Assembly (NCBI RefSeq): GCF_014771645.1
Contig: NZ_CP061738.1
Location: 832,115-896,114, forward strand
Length of the DNA stretch: 64,000 bases
Source: Candidatus Wolbachia massiliensis
GTDB lineage: Bacteria > Pseudomonadota > Alphaproteobacteria > Rickettsiales > Anaplasmataceae
Reading direction: 5' to 3'
Shown: positions 1 through 8,282 of the stretch, piece by piece
How positions within the stretch are numbered: the stretch's first letter is position 1
How the letters are laid out: every line of letters begins with the position of its first letter
Notes under the pieces: model-generated
Seen by the model: the letters and a program-made list of their open reading frames with translations, nothing else
The model's database searches: none
Told to the model about the DNA's origin: nothing
Translations under genes and position numbers: made by a program

Positions 1-137
1 GCGCGATTTGGCTGAATGTAGAAAAAATTTAAAAGACACGCAGCCCCAATAATTTGATATAATCCGCCAAAAGATACCTTAACTTTTTTACTGAATTTGG
101 TCATGAAATCTGCAGATCAAAGACAAACCTCACTACC

Positions 138-166
138 ATAATAATAGGATTGGAGAGGTTTGTCAA
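138..166 (-). promoter_or_regulatory. Repeat-borne sigma70-like promoter, copy R1
   Basis: On the minus strand TTGACA (161-166) is followed after 17 bases by TATTAT (138-143). The surrounding bases (CTACTTGACAAACCTC-like) recur at 3218-3246 and 59906-59934 with the same spacing. It reads away from hlyD toward the window start. Activity is inferred from sequence only. Confidence 0.45.
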
Positions 167-230
167 GTGATTTTTTTAGTTACACTGCTACATAGATACG
201 AAAAAAAGCCTACTTATTTTAACGAGTTAG

Positions 231-1751
231 TTACCTTTCTATAAAAGACCTATCAACTGTTGCAATTATAGGTGTAAACAAAAATGACAAAAGAGTACGG
301 GATTGAGTCACTATATACACTTCTGCCGGCATACCAGGGTATAGATACACATTTTTAAACTGAGCAAGCTCTGATTTTGGTATTACTACGCGTACTGAGT
401 AATACCGTCCTAACCTTGGATCGTCAAGAGCATCAGGAGAAATATGGCTCACTATACCATTAATCAAACTTAGACGACGTGCACTGTAAGCACTCAGCCT
501 TACTTTGACTTTTAGCCCTTCTAACCCGTCTATAGAAACGATATTACTATCTTTTTTTTGTGCCGACAGTATCTCCTCTATATTCCTAGTCTGGATTTTA
601 GCATCTATTATTAGGTCGTCATTCGAAGGCACTACGCTCATAATCGGAACTCCAGATTGTATAACACCACCTTCAGTATGGTACCTTATATCTGTAACTA
701 TTCCATCTTGAGGAGACCTAATTACTGTGCGTGCTAACGCGTCTTCTGCCACCATTAGCCTCTCTTTCAAGTCAGCAATAGATGTGCTAACTTCCTTAAG
801 TTCAGTATTTGCCCTTTCTTGAGAATCATTTTTCACATTTATAATTTCCAATTCGTTCTCTCCGATTTTCTGCTGTACTTGAGATATTGCAGCACGGTAA
901 TGACCAACTCTACCTTCAATTTCAGCAAACTGCTTTTCTAAAGTTAAAATGTGTGGTTTGCCTATATGACCACTGCTAAGGAGCTGCCTTTTTGTTTCTA
1001 ATTCTTCAGTTATTAAATCGTGTTGCTTGAGAGCTGCATCCAGTTGAAAGTTCAACCCCACTAACTCATCGTGTAATTGCTTTATACGTTGTTGTAATAT
1101 GTCAGTCTTCCCCAATATACTCTTGCGCTGAGAGTTAAATAACTTTATCTGATTTTTCATCACTTTGTTTGCAAGCTCATCGCCAGACAGTTTTTTAACC
1201 TCATCGGGAAACTCAATTGTGTCTAAACCTCCCCTGATTGCAATAAGTCTTGCTTCAGTTGCCAAAAGCGATAAGAGTTTTTCTTTAACTATACTTAAAT
1301 TAGCTTTTTCACTAACATCATTTAATAAAACTAAAGGCTCATCTTTTTTAACTGTTTGGCTCTCTTTGACCAAAATTTTGCTTATTATTCCTCCGCCCAA
1401 GTGTTGAACTATCTTTCTGTTTGAAGACACAACAACTTCTCCACTTGCATGTACTGCCCCGTCAATTGGAGCTACAGCCGACCAAATACCACCTATTCCA
1501 AAAAAGATGAGTATCACTACTAGACCAAAAAATAGTGGCCCCCATGTTACTCTGAGGACCTCATTTACGTTATTACTTTCGCGTTTCAAAATAAAACTTA
1601 TCATCGCATCAATCAACGCAAACGTTTTATCTAAAAACTTTGGGTATTTTTTCTTTTTGTTTTTTGTTCCTTGCATGTTTATATTATCGCTATGGCCAAG
1701 CAGACCTGTCAAAGAAAATCCAGTACTAAGTTTTTTTAACTTACTTATCAT
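231..1751 (-). CDS. HlyD family type I secretion membrane fusion protein
   Basis: Periplasmic adaptor that would link an inner-membrane ABC exporter to a TolC-type channel. The 506-residue protein has a basic cytoplasmic N-terminus, one membrane span at about residues 72-94, a biotinyl/lipoyl-like strand region at about 104-142, and a long Leu/Lys/Glu-rich coiled coil at about 200-340. A second lipoyl half follows (RSPQDGIVTDI, near 345), then a C-terminal beta domain. Length and order fit the HlyD/PrtE family. No ABC partner lies beside it in this window. It diverges from fabG across a 228-base gap. The substrate is unknown. Confidence 0.9.
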   Translation of the reverse strand: MISKLKKLSTGFSLTGLLGHSDNINMQGTKNKKKKYPKFLDKTFALIDAMISFILKRESNNVNEVLRVTWGPLFFGLVVILIFFGIGGIWSAVAPIDGAVHASGEVVVSSNRKIVQHLGGGIISKILVKESQTVKKDEPLVLLNDVSEKANLSIVKEKLLSLLATEARLIAIRGGLDTIEFPDEVKKLSGDELANKVMKNQIKLFNSQRKSILGKTDILQQRIKQLHDELVGLNFQLDAALKQHDLITEELETKRQLLSSGHIGKPHILTLEKQFAEIEGRVGHYRAAISQVQQKIGENELEIINVKNDSQERANTELKEVSTSIADLKERLMVAEDALARTVIRSPQDGIVTDIRYHTEGGVIQSGVPIMSVVPSNDDLIIDAKIQTRNIEEILSAQKKDSNIVSIDGLEGLKVKVRLSAYSARRLSLINGIVSHISPDALDDPRLGRYYSVRVVIPKSELAQFKNVYLYPGMPAEVYIVTQSRTLLSFLFTPIIATVDRSFIER

Positions 1752-1979
1752 ATACTACTGCAAACTTGCGTTAATGTAAAATAACACACAAAAACAAAGA
1801 ATCTATGATTTAAGCATTTAACTTAGACCGCAGAACGCAGGGATAAACCATTTAGTAACAATTCTTCTGCATCTCGATCTAACTTGATCTTTATATAAGT
1901 GTCCAAGTGACTTATACTATGCAAAAGATTTATTGCCAACCTGTCGATATTTTGTTAGTAGTCAGAAAAACAAAATAAT

Positions 1980-2714
1980 ATGTTTAGATTAGAAGGCAGA
2001 AAATTCTTGGTTACTGGTGCATCAGGTGGAATAGGGCAGGCAATTGTAAAAGTTATGTACAAAGCCGGGGCAATTTTGTGTATCTCTGGCACAAAAAAAG
2101 AAACTCTCGAAGAAGTTGCCAAACAGTATGAAAAGAATATACATGTACTCCCTTGTGATTTGTTAAATTATGAGGAAGTAAATCAACTAGTAAATAGGGC
2201 CAGTGAGTTAATGGAAGGCTTTGATGGGCTCGTATGCAATGCAGGTATTACGCAGGACAGTTTATTGCTGAGAATGACAGATGAAGCATGGCAAAAAGTG
2301 ATTGATATTAACTTGAACTCTACATTTAAGCTCAATAGAGAAGCATGCAAGAAACTAATTAAGAATAACTGGGGAAAAATTATAAATATTTCCTCAATAA
2401 TAGGACTAACAGGAAATGCCGGGCAAGTAAATTATGCAGCATCGAAAGGTGGGATAATAGCTATGAGTAAGTCTATAGCAAAAGAAGTTGCAAGCCGCAA
2501 TATAACGGTCAATTGTATTGCTCCTGGATTTATAGAAACCAAAATGACCGAAGTTCTAACCGAAGAACAAAAGAGAAAAATACTAGATAATGTTCCAATG
2601 AAAAGAATGGGAACAGGAGAAGAAATAGCAGCAGGAGTCCTGTTTTTAGCGAGTGATGAAGCAAAATATATAACAGGGCACGTACTTAATATAAATGGTG
2701 GTTTATTTATGTAA
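1980..2714 (+). CDS. fabG: 3-oxoacyl-[acyl-carrier-protein] reductase FabG
   Basis: NADPH-dependent reduction of 3-oxoacyl-ACP in fatty acid elongation; cytoplasmic tetramer in the family. The 244 residues match the usual length. The Rossmann glycine motif TGASGGIG is at residues 12-19, NAG at 87-89, and the catalytic Ser139, Tyr152 and Lys156 are in ISS and YAASK contexts. The C-terminus GGLFM is typical of FabG. It is transcribed away from hlyD, and a VirB2-like gene follows 104 bases later. Other short-chain dehydrogenases are possible, but FabG is the best fit. Confidence 0.93.
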   Translation: MFRLEGRKFLVTGASGGIGQAIVKVMYKAGAILCISGTKKETLEEVAKQYEKNIHVLPCDLLNYEEVNQLVNRASELMEGFDGLVCNAGITQDSLLLRMTDEAWQKVIDINLNSTFKLNREACKKLIKNNWGKIINISSIIGLTGNAGQVNYAASKGGIIAMSKSIAKEVASRNITVNCIAPGFIETKMTEVLTEEQKRKILDNVPMKRMGTGEEIAAGVLFLASDEAKYITGHVLNINGGLFM

Positions 2715-2818
2715 TAACACCTCTTATGTATGGACAAGCCATAAATTTTACTTTAAAATAAATATATGTAAACTAAAATTATCTTTATTATACTAGTTTA
2801 TTATTTGAAGGCGACAAA

Positions 2819-3166
2819 ATGGGCTCTACAGTAAAAAGGTTTTTCAATGTTTTATGTGTAATATTGCTGTTTTCAGGTTACCCAGGTGCCTATGGCGGCA
2901 ATGATGATATAAATGACACAACTGCTCAAGTAATATGCAACATTATTGGGTATGTCTGGGGAATAGGAGGTCCGCTTATGACTGTAGTAATAATTGGTGC
3001 GTCCTTGCTTGCAATATTTGGCAGAATGCCCTGGCCAGCCCTCTTTGCCTTAGGTATGTTCTGTGGCGTGTTTTTTGGTGCTAAGACAATTATAATGAAG
3101 GTTATGCCCAATATAAACGATGGTGCAAAAGCTATATTGGAACAATGTGGAACAAAAAAACCATAA
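2819..3166 (+). CDS. TrbC/VirB2 family protein (type IV secretion pilin-like)
   Basis: Small 115-residue protein. It has an N-terminal signal-like segment (residues 8-25), then two hydrophobic helices at about 38-68 and 71-95, separated by a GRMPW turn. This is the layout of TrbC/VirB2 pilins, which polymerise into the type IV secretion pilus. An SD-like GAAGG precedes the ATG. No other vir genes are in the window; rickettsial vir genes are known to be scattered. The family call rests on topology and the GRMPWPAL loop, not on a search. Confidence 0.75.
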   Translation: MGSTVKRFFNVLCVILLFSGYPGAYGGNDDINDTTAQVICNIIGYVWGIGGPLMTVVIIGASLLAIFGRMPWPALFALGMFCGVFFGAKTIIMKVMPNINDGAKAILEQCGTKKP

Positions 3167-3217
3167 AAGTGACACTTGGCTATCCATTGAGCTGCAACAG
3201 TGTGGCTAAAAAACTAC

Positions 3218-3246
3218 TTGACAAACCTCCCCGTTCTCCTTATCAT
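3218..3246 (+). promoter_or_regulatory. Repeat-borne sigma70-like promoter, copy R2
   Basis: TTGACA (3218-3223), a 17-base spacer, then TATCAT (3241-3246). It lies about 640 bases upstream of the Rpn start and has no ORF directly downstream, so a transcript would begin in noncoding DNA. The same hexamers and spacing recur in R1 and R3. Confidence 0.5.
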
Positions 3247-3829
3247 ACCAGTGAAGCTATTTATTTATCTTCGCAATCTGTGCAGATTAAAATGACAAGA
3301 TAACTTGTATTTGGTGTACTATTGTTTAATTTTTCGCACTATGTGCACTGCATGTCTTTATAAAATTTCTAAGTTTTACCTATATAAGCTGAAACGGGCT
3401 GTTTAAGACAGCACCCAACGTCAAATTTTAAAATTGAGAGTGTAATAACTAGCTACCACGGGTTTTCTTTGTCTTTTTTTTCTGCCCGGTAAATTTGTTA
3501 AATATTAAAACTAAGGCTAGTTGCGTTTAAAAGCAGCTAAATTGCAGCGTTTAAGACTTAAAAACGCCAATACTGAAAATAAATACTGACCAGGCTCCCT
3601 TTTGCCTTTTTTATCATTTAGTAAATTTCCTAAATATTTGTGACTGAGATCCCGCTGCGGGATGACGAAATAAGCCTTGTGAGAAAGCCAGTGTCTGAGT
3701 ACTGCCCTCCTTTTTTTCTGGATACCAGTATTAGAGTGACATCATAGGGGTACTGCTTTTCTCCACTTAGTAAATTTCTTAAATATTGATGAACCTATAA
3801 CCTTTCTATCTGCTCCAAACACAAAAATG

Positions 3830-3858
3830 TTGAATATTTCCTCAGAATTGTGTATAAT
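3830..3858 (+). promoter_or_regulatory. Promoter of the first Rpn nuclease gene
   Basis: TTGAAT (3830-3835), 17 bases, then the consensus TATAAT (3853-3858), with the ATG 27 bases downstream. The second intact Rpn gene has the same hexamers and spacing at 60367-60395. The dead copy has lost the -35 box. Confidence 0.7.
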
Positions 3859-3885
3859 TATTAATACTTTTCTATTTAATTTCTT

Positions 3886-4830
3886 ATGGCTCTTTCTAAA
3901 TTTCTCGATCCGAAGAACGATATAGCATTTCGGCGCATCTTCGGTACTGAAAAGAATAAAGATATCCTTATTCACTTTCTCAATGATATCTTGGGCCTTA
4001 CTGGCAAAGATGAAATAAGAGAAATAGAATTTCTCAGCACTATCATGGATGCTGAAATTGCCTCCAAAAAGCAAAGTATCGTTGATGTTCTTTGTAGGGA
4101 TGAAAATGGAGTACAGGTGATCGTCGAGATGCAGGTTGCTAAAACTAAAGGTTTTGAGAAACGCGCCCAATACTACGCTGCTAAAGCTTATTCAAGACAG
4201 GCTGACAAGGGTGAGCAATATCAAGATCTTAAAGAGATTATCTTTATTGCTATAGCAGATTGCATACTGTTTCCGGACAAGTCCGAGTATAAATCGAAAC
4301 ACACTATTCGGGATGAGAATACCAATGCACACGATTTAAAAGACTTTTATTTTACGTTTATTGAATTGCCAAAATTTCCCAAAACAAAGGAAGATCAGTT
4401 GGAAAACATAGTTGAAAAATGGATCTATTTCTTTAAATATGCAGATGAGACTAATGAAAAGGAATTGGAAAAAATAATAGGAAGTGATGCAATAATTGAA
4501 AAAGCATATGAAGAGCTAAACAGGTTCAACTGGTCGGAAAAAGAATTTATAGCCTACGAACAAGAAATCAAGCGCATTCGCGATGAAAAAGCTGTCCTCG
4601 CCCAAAAACTCGATGACGCTACTGAAAAAGGCAGACACCAAGGTAGAGAAGAGGGCATCAAAATTGGTGAGGAGATGGGAAAAATTGAAGGCAAAGCAGA
4701 GGGCGAACAACAAGCTAAAATTGAAGTTGCAAAAAACCTACTCAAGGCTGGTATTTCCATTGATATTATCTCTCAAACAACCGGTCTTTCACACGATGAA
4801 ATAATACAACTTCAGGAAGAGATAGCCTAG
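3886..4830 (+). CDS. Rpn family recombination-promoting nuclease / putative transposase
   Basis: PD-(D/E)XK nuclease of the Rpn/YhgA-like group, known for DNase activity and, in some members, phage defence. Of 314 residues, the catalytic core is at about 1-210, with Asp67 in SIVDVLC and Glu81-x-Gln83 in VEMQVA. A charged helical segment follows, then a Gly/Glu repeat tail and a C-terminal helix pair (residues 285-314). An in-frame ATG at 4675 (codon 264) sits right after GGTGAGGAG and could start a short C-terminal product. A related full-length gene is at 60423 and a dead one is split across 22390-32516. Confidence 0.88.
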   Translation: MALSKFLDPKNDIAFRRIFGTEKNKDILIHFLNDILGLTGKDEIREIEFLSTIMDAEIASKKQSIVDVLCRDENGVQVIVEMQVAKTKGFEKRAQYYAAKAYSRQADKGEQYQDLKEIIFIAIADCILFPDKSEYKSKHTIRDENTNAHDLKDFYFTFIELPKFPKTKEDQLENIVEKWIYFFKYADETNEKELEKIIGSDAIIEKAYEELNRFNWSEKEFIAYEQEIKRIRDEKAVLAQKLDDATEKGRHQGREEGIKIGEEMGKIEGKAEGEQQAKIEVAKNLLKAGISIDIISQTTGLSHDEIIQLQEEIA

Positions 4831-5491
4831 ACCCTGTGGACGAAATTTTAGAGAAAAGAGCTCCAACAAGAAAGCCCACAAAAACCTCAGCTATTTTATC
4901 AAATCTGGAAAAAATACGTCTAGAATTTGTTTCCAATTTCTTTCATTCGGTAGTTTCTTTTGCCTTTTTCACCATTTAGTAAATTTCTTAAATATTTGTG
5001 ACTGAGATCCCGCTGCGGCTGAAATGACAGCAGCGCTCCTTATGATCAGTGCTCAGACATTTTGGTGTACGAACATTGCAATTTGTAGGTAATTTGAGTA
5101 GTAGATGGTGTCATGGAAGTACTGGCATCCAGTCTCTCCATAATCATCAAAAACGTTGTATTTTATCATAAGGTAGGTTGCTGTTTTGCAGAAAAATCAA
5201 TAATTGGACTTTTTGTATTGCTAATTCGTAGATTGAATTACTGTCTCTACTTTATCGATCAAGATATGGCAAACTAAAATAGTTGCCAGTAATCTTATAG
5301 ATAAAATAGACTTCTTGACTTTATTTATCTAACATGCTAGAATAAACTCAAGTCTTTTATATAACTTATTTATGGTAGGAACTTTTGAGAGAACATACCG
5401 CAGAATACCTGTGAAAAGTGTAAACAAATTTTGACGCAAAATTGGAAAGCAAGTTACGCAAAAGGCCTATTTCAGTTTTGATAGGAGAGTT
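4831..5491. other. Intergenic region with repeat fragments
   Basis: No gene recognised in these 661 bases. They contain the tagtaaatttcttaaatatttgtgactgagatcccgctg block also seen at 3620-3660, here with the palindrome broken, and the promoter of the following ankyrin gene near the end. Other parts are AT-rich and unassigned. Confidence 0.5.
5317..5345 (+). promoter_or_regulatory. Putative promoter of ankyrin gene
   Basis: TTGACT (5317-5322), a 17-base spacer and TAGAAT (5340-5345). It lies about 147 bases upstream of the ATG at 5492, which has AGGAGAG just before it. Confidence 0.5.
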
Positions 5492-6802
5492 ATGGTTTTA
5501 GGTTTGGAAAAAATATTGAGTTCAATAGACACTACAAAGGATGTGATTGAGCAAATAAAAGAAAAATTGCAGGAAAAATATCCCGAGACGTATGAAGAGT
5601 GGAAGAAGAATGAATTTAATTTGGGTCATGTTATTCGAGGCCTGACACTATTACATTCTGCTGCTGCGATTGGCCGTGTAGAGATAGTAAAGTTTTTTTT
5701 AGAAAAAGGAGCAGATGTTAATACAAAAGTGCTGCATGGGGTTACTCCTTTACGTGTAGCTGCTGGAAATGGTCATACAGAGACAGTAAATGCTTTATTA
5801 AAAGTAAAAGGAATTGATGTTAATAAGACAGATCATTTTGGATGTACTGCTTTACATTGGGCTGCTCAAAATGGTCATACAGAAGTAGTAAGAGTTTTAT
5901 TAGCAGTAGAAGGAATTGATATTAATGCGACAGACAGTGGTGGACGTACTGCTTTACATGTAGCTGCTCAAAAGGGTCATACAGAAGTAGTAAGAGTTTT
6001 GTTAGCAGTAGAAGGAATTGGTATTAATGCGACAGACAGTGGTGGACGTACTGCTTTACATGTAGCTGCTCAAAAGGGTCATACAGAAGTAGTAAGAGTT
6101 TTGTTAGCAGTAGAAGGAATTGATATTAATGCGAAAGATAGCAATGGATGTACTGCTTTACATGTAGCTGCTGAAAATAGTCATACAGAAGTAGTAAGAG
6201 TTTTATTAGCAGCAGAAGGAATTGACATTAATGCAGTAGATCGTTATGGATGTACTGCTTTATATTTTGCTGCTCAAGGTGATCACGGGAAGATTGTAAA
6301 AATTCTAAAGGAAAAAGGAGCACATTTTTCACAAAATGGTGAAAATGAGACAGAACTGGAAAAAGCAAGAAATATCTCAGCTAATAGGGCAGTAAGAATA
6401 GGTGCTGTTTTTGGTGTTATAGCTACATTGGCAGTGAATATTGGGTTTGCTGTTGCTGGGTTGCCCATACTGGTTGCAGCTGGTTTGGCTGTAGTTTCTG
6501 CATTATCAGTTGTGGGCATTGCTTATGCTGTTACATGTGAATCAAAGCCCGCTGACAAGCTGAAGTATGCTTTTGGCATGGTGACACCGACATCATTTCT
6601 TGGTATTACTATAGGTTGTTATGCTGCATTACCACCGCAAAGTTTGGTATCACTATTATTATGTAGTGCTTGTATATCTATATCCGTCGGGTTATTAGTT
6701 GGAAGCATTGCTGGCGGCATTACATATACAGTATCAGAACATAGTGGTAAGGTAGATGAACCCAATATAACAAGTGGACGCGCTCAAACTAATGAAATTT
6801 AA
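5492..6802 (+). CDS. Ankyrin repeat protein with C-terminal membrane tail
   Basis: The 436-residue protein starts with a short helical region (1-48), then about seven ankyrin repeats (about 50-285) of the form TALHVAAQKGHTEVVRVLL. The tail (about 302-410) has several hydrophobic segments, including VGIAYAV and a GGITYTVSEHS motif. Ankyrin repeats bind proteins; in Wolbachia they are candidate host-interacting factors, which is inference here. Two repeat units (about 5905-6110) are almost identical at DNA level, indicating recent tandem expansion. A strong SD (AGGAGAG) supports the start. Confidence 0.88.
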   Translation: MVLGLEKILSSIDTTKDVIEQIKEKLQEKYPETYEEWKKNEFNLGHVIRGLTLLHSAAAIGRVEIVKFFLEKGADVNTKVLHGVTPLRVAAGNGHTETVNALLKVKGIDVNKTDHFGCTALHWAAQNGHTEVVRVLLAVEGIDINATDSGGRTALHVAAQKGHTEVVRVLLAVEGIGINATDSGGRTALHVAAQKGHTEVVRVLLAVEGIDINAKDSNGCTALHVAAENSHTEVVRVLLAAEGIDINAVDRYGCTALYFAAQGDHGKIVKILKEKGAHFSQNGENETELEKARNISANRAVRIGAVFGVIATLAVNIGFAVAGLPILVAAGLAVVSALSVVGIAYAVTCESKPADKLKYAFGMVTPTSFLGITIGCYAALPPQSLVSLLLCSACISISVGLLVGSIAGGITYTVSEHSGKVDEPNITSGRAQTNEI

Positions 6803-6843
6803 AGATGGCTTGGGTGTATAGCTGTTTATGAAGAGCGCTGGTG

Positions 6844-6868
6844 GGGTACAGTGAGTTGTACTGTACCC
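6844..6868 (+). terminator. Hairpin downstream of ankyrin gene
   Basis: GGGTACAGT (6844-6852), a 7-base loop and ACTGTACCC (6860-6868) form a perfect 9-bp stem. It lies 42 bases after the ankyrin stop codon. There is no clear T run after it, so intrinsic termination is uncertain. Confidence 0.4.
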
Positions 6869-7036
6869 TATATACTCAAGTTAAGTAAAAACAGCAGCGG
6901 GTTTAAACATTGGGTTAATAATTTATAAATTCTTCTAAAGTTGACGCTTATGGGTATTTGAGTAGATCCCTTGCATAGCCATTATTTGAATAAAAGATTT
7001 TATTAATTAAGCAATATGGTTAACAACTACATTATC

Positions 7037-7065
7037 TTGACATATCATTAAAATAGTATTAAACT
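7037..7065 (+). promoter_or_regulatory. Putative promoter of coiled-coil membrane protein gene
   Basis: TTGACA (7037-7042), 17 bases, then TAAACT (7060-7065), ending 21 bases before the ATG at 7087. A very similar string (TTGACAT followed by TAGTAT and AAACTG) lies upstream of the 29256 membrane gene. Confidence 0.45.
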
Positions 7066-7086
7066 GTATGCATTAAACAATTAGCA

Positions 7087-8184
7087 ATGTTAAGCGATAT
7101 TATAAAACAAGCTGGCGGATGGGATACAAAAGCATTAGCTAAGATATTTAGTGGTAAAAAGCTTTATCGCTCAGTTGATGGCGATAAAGAAAAGCATAAA
7201 AATTACCTAACAGGTCTGGTGGGTGAAGAAAATGTATTTCTGCCAAAAGAAATAATACCTGATAGTATTACTTTGGATACTTTTGTTTTTACTTGTAAAA
7301 AAGATCCTTTAACTCTACCTGTTTTATTAAGATATTTTGCTCACAAGAATTTGATTAAAGAAGCTAAAGATGACTTGGATAAAATAAATCAAAAGTTGCA
7401 AGGTGTAATGGACGAGGAACTAAAAGAGCTGCAGAAACGATTGCAAGAAGAGGTGGCCGAATTACGTGGTGAAGAAATCAACACTAAACAGGATAAAATA
7501 CCTGTTACAAATAGTAAAAGAATAACTGAAACTTCATCTAAAATTAAGGTGATTGAGCTATATAAAAAAGACACCAAAAACCTTTTGAGTGGTGAAAAAG
7601 CAAAAATCAGGACTTATCCAGAGAAATATTACTCTATATTAAACGATGAACTTACAAAAGTGATGGAAGAAAAATTAAAAGCTTATGTGGAGAATGATAA
7701 GGATGACGTTGAAAAAACATATCACAGCCTTAATAGCAAAGCAGAAAAGATTAACATACTAAGATCTATAAAGACTGTAGCACTTTGCATTAGCTTTATG
7801 TTTTTTGGTTTTACGCCCTTAATACAGTTGATTAGTTTCTCATCAATCCCGATTGTAATAATGTTGCCAATCTCTGCCATATTCCTTGCAGCAGGAGGTG
7901 TGTCTTACTTAACAGAGAAGCATTTTGAACAAGGCCTTGCAAGGGAAATGGAAGACTTTATAGAAGGGCCAAAACACGTGGACAAAGCAACTAATACTGG
8001 AGGGGAAGATGTGCCAGTAACAGATGATTTAATAAAATTGGATGATCCTAGTTGTGATAATCGAGAAAACGCAGAACCTTCAGCGCCACCATCGCCATTG
8101 TATCCAGATCTTCCAGAATCGCTATTTGATAACAGTGGTCTTGATATCTGCAAATTGAAGGAAGGTGAAAAGATTGAGATATAG
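7087..8184 (+). CDS. Hypothetical protein with coiled coil and membrane hairpin
   Basis: I do not recognise a family for this 365-residue protein. The N-terminal ~90 residues are mixed. Residues ~95-135 are rich in Glu, Lys and Leu and read as a coiled coil. Two hydrophobic segments (about 228-275) are separated by a short Ser/Pro turn and end in AAGGVSYLTEKHFEQG, resembling the tails of the nearby ankyrin proteins. The acidic, Pro-rich C-terminus includes PSAPPSPLYPDLP. A secreted or membrane-anchored accessory protein is a reasonable guess only. Confidence 0.75.
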   Translation: MLSDIIKQAGGWDTKALAKIFSGKKLYRSVDGDKEKHKNYLTGLVGEENVFLPKEIIPDSITLDTFVFTCKKDPLTLPVLLRYFAHKNLIKEAKDDLDKINQKLQGVMDEELKELQKRLQEEVAELRGEEINTKQDKIPVTNSKRITETSSKIKVIELYKKDTKNLLSGEKAKIRTYPEKYYSILNDELTKVMEEKLKAYVENDKDDVEKTYHSLNSKAEKINILRSIKTVALCISFMFFGFTPLIQLISFSSIPIVIMLPISAIFLAAGGVSYLTEKHFEQGLAREMEDFIEGPKHVDKATNTGGEDVPVTDDLIKLDDPSCDNRENAEPSAPPSPLYPDLPESLFDNSGLDICKLKEGEKIEI

Positions 8185-8282
8185 CTAACCTAAGTAAGAT
8201 TTCCCCAAGTGCTGGAAGCAGAGTTAACTTTTATTGATTAATAATATTTCCACATTATTTTGGGGAACCTTTCCTGGGTTAG

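Larger units (their letters stand above)
3200..3885 (+). repeat. Rpn-associated upstream repeat, copy 1
   Basis: This noncoding stretch upstream of the first Rpn gene is closely similar in blocks to 59885-60422 upstream of the second Rpn gene. Shared blocks include the TTGACA/TATCAT segment, ctttataaaatttcta and the tagtaaatttcttaa motif. Part of it also occurs, reversed, at 32512-32678 beside the dead Rpn gene. It includes a perfect palindrome, ATCCCGCTGCGGGAT, at 3649-3663. No protein-coding signal is visible. Confidence 0.7.

Noticed and set aside
505-711. Short plus-strand ORFs within hlyD (505-711, 1165-1407, 1507-1779)
   Set aside because: Antisense shadows of a clear coding gene; no SD or family features.
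3742-4170. 142-codon minus-strand ORF
   Set aside because: Antisense to the first Rpn gene and its upstream repeat; no independent support.
5881-6280. Possible CRISPR-like array from regular ~100-base repeats
   Set aside because: The period is the 34-codon ankyrin unit inside an open reading frame; there are no short repeats with unique spacers anywhere in the window.
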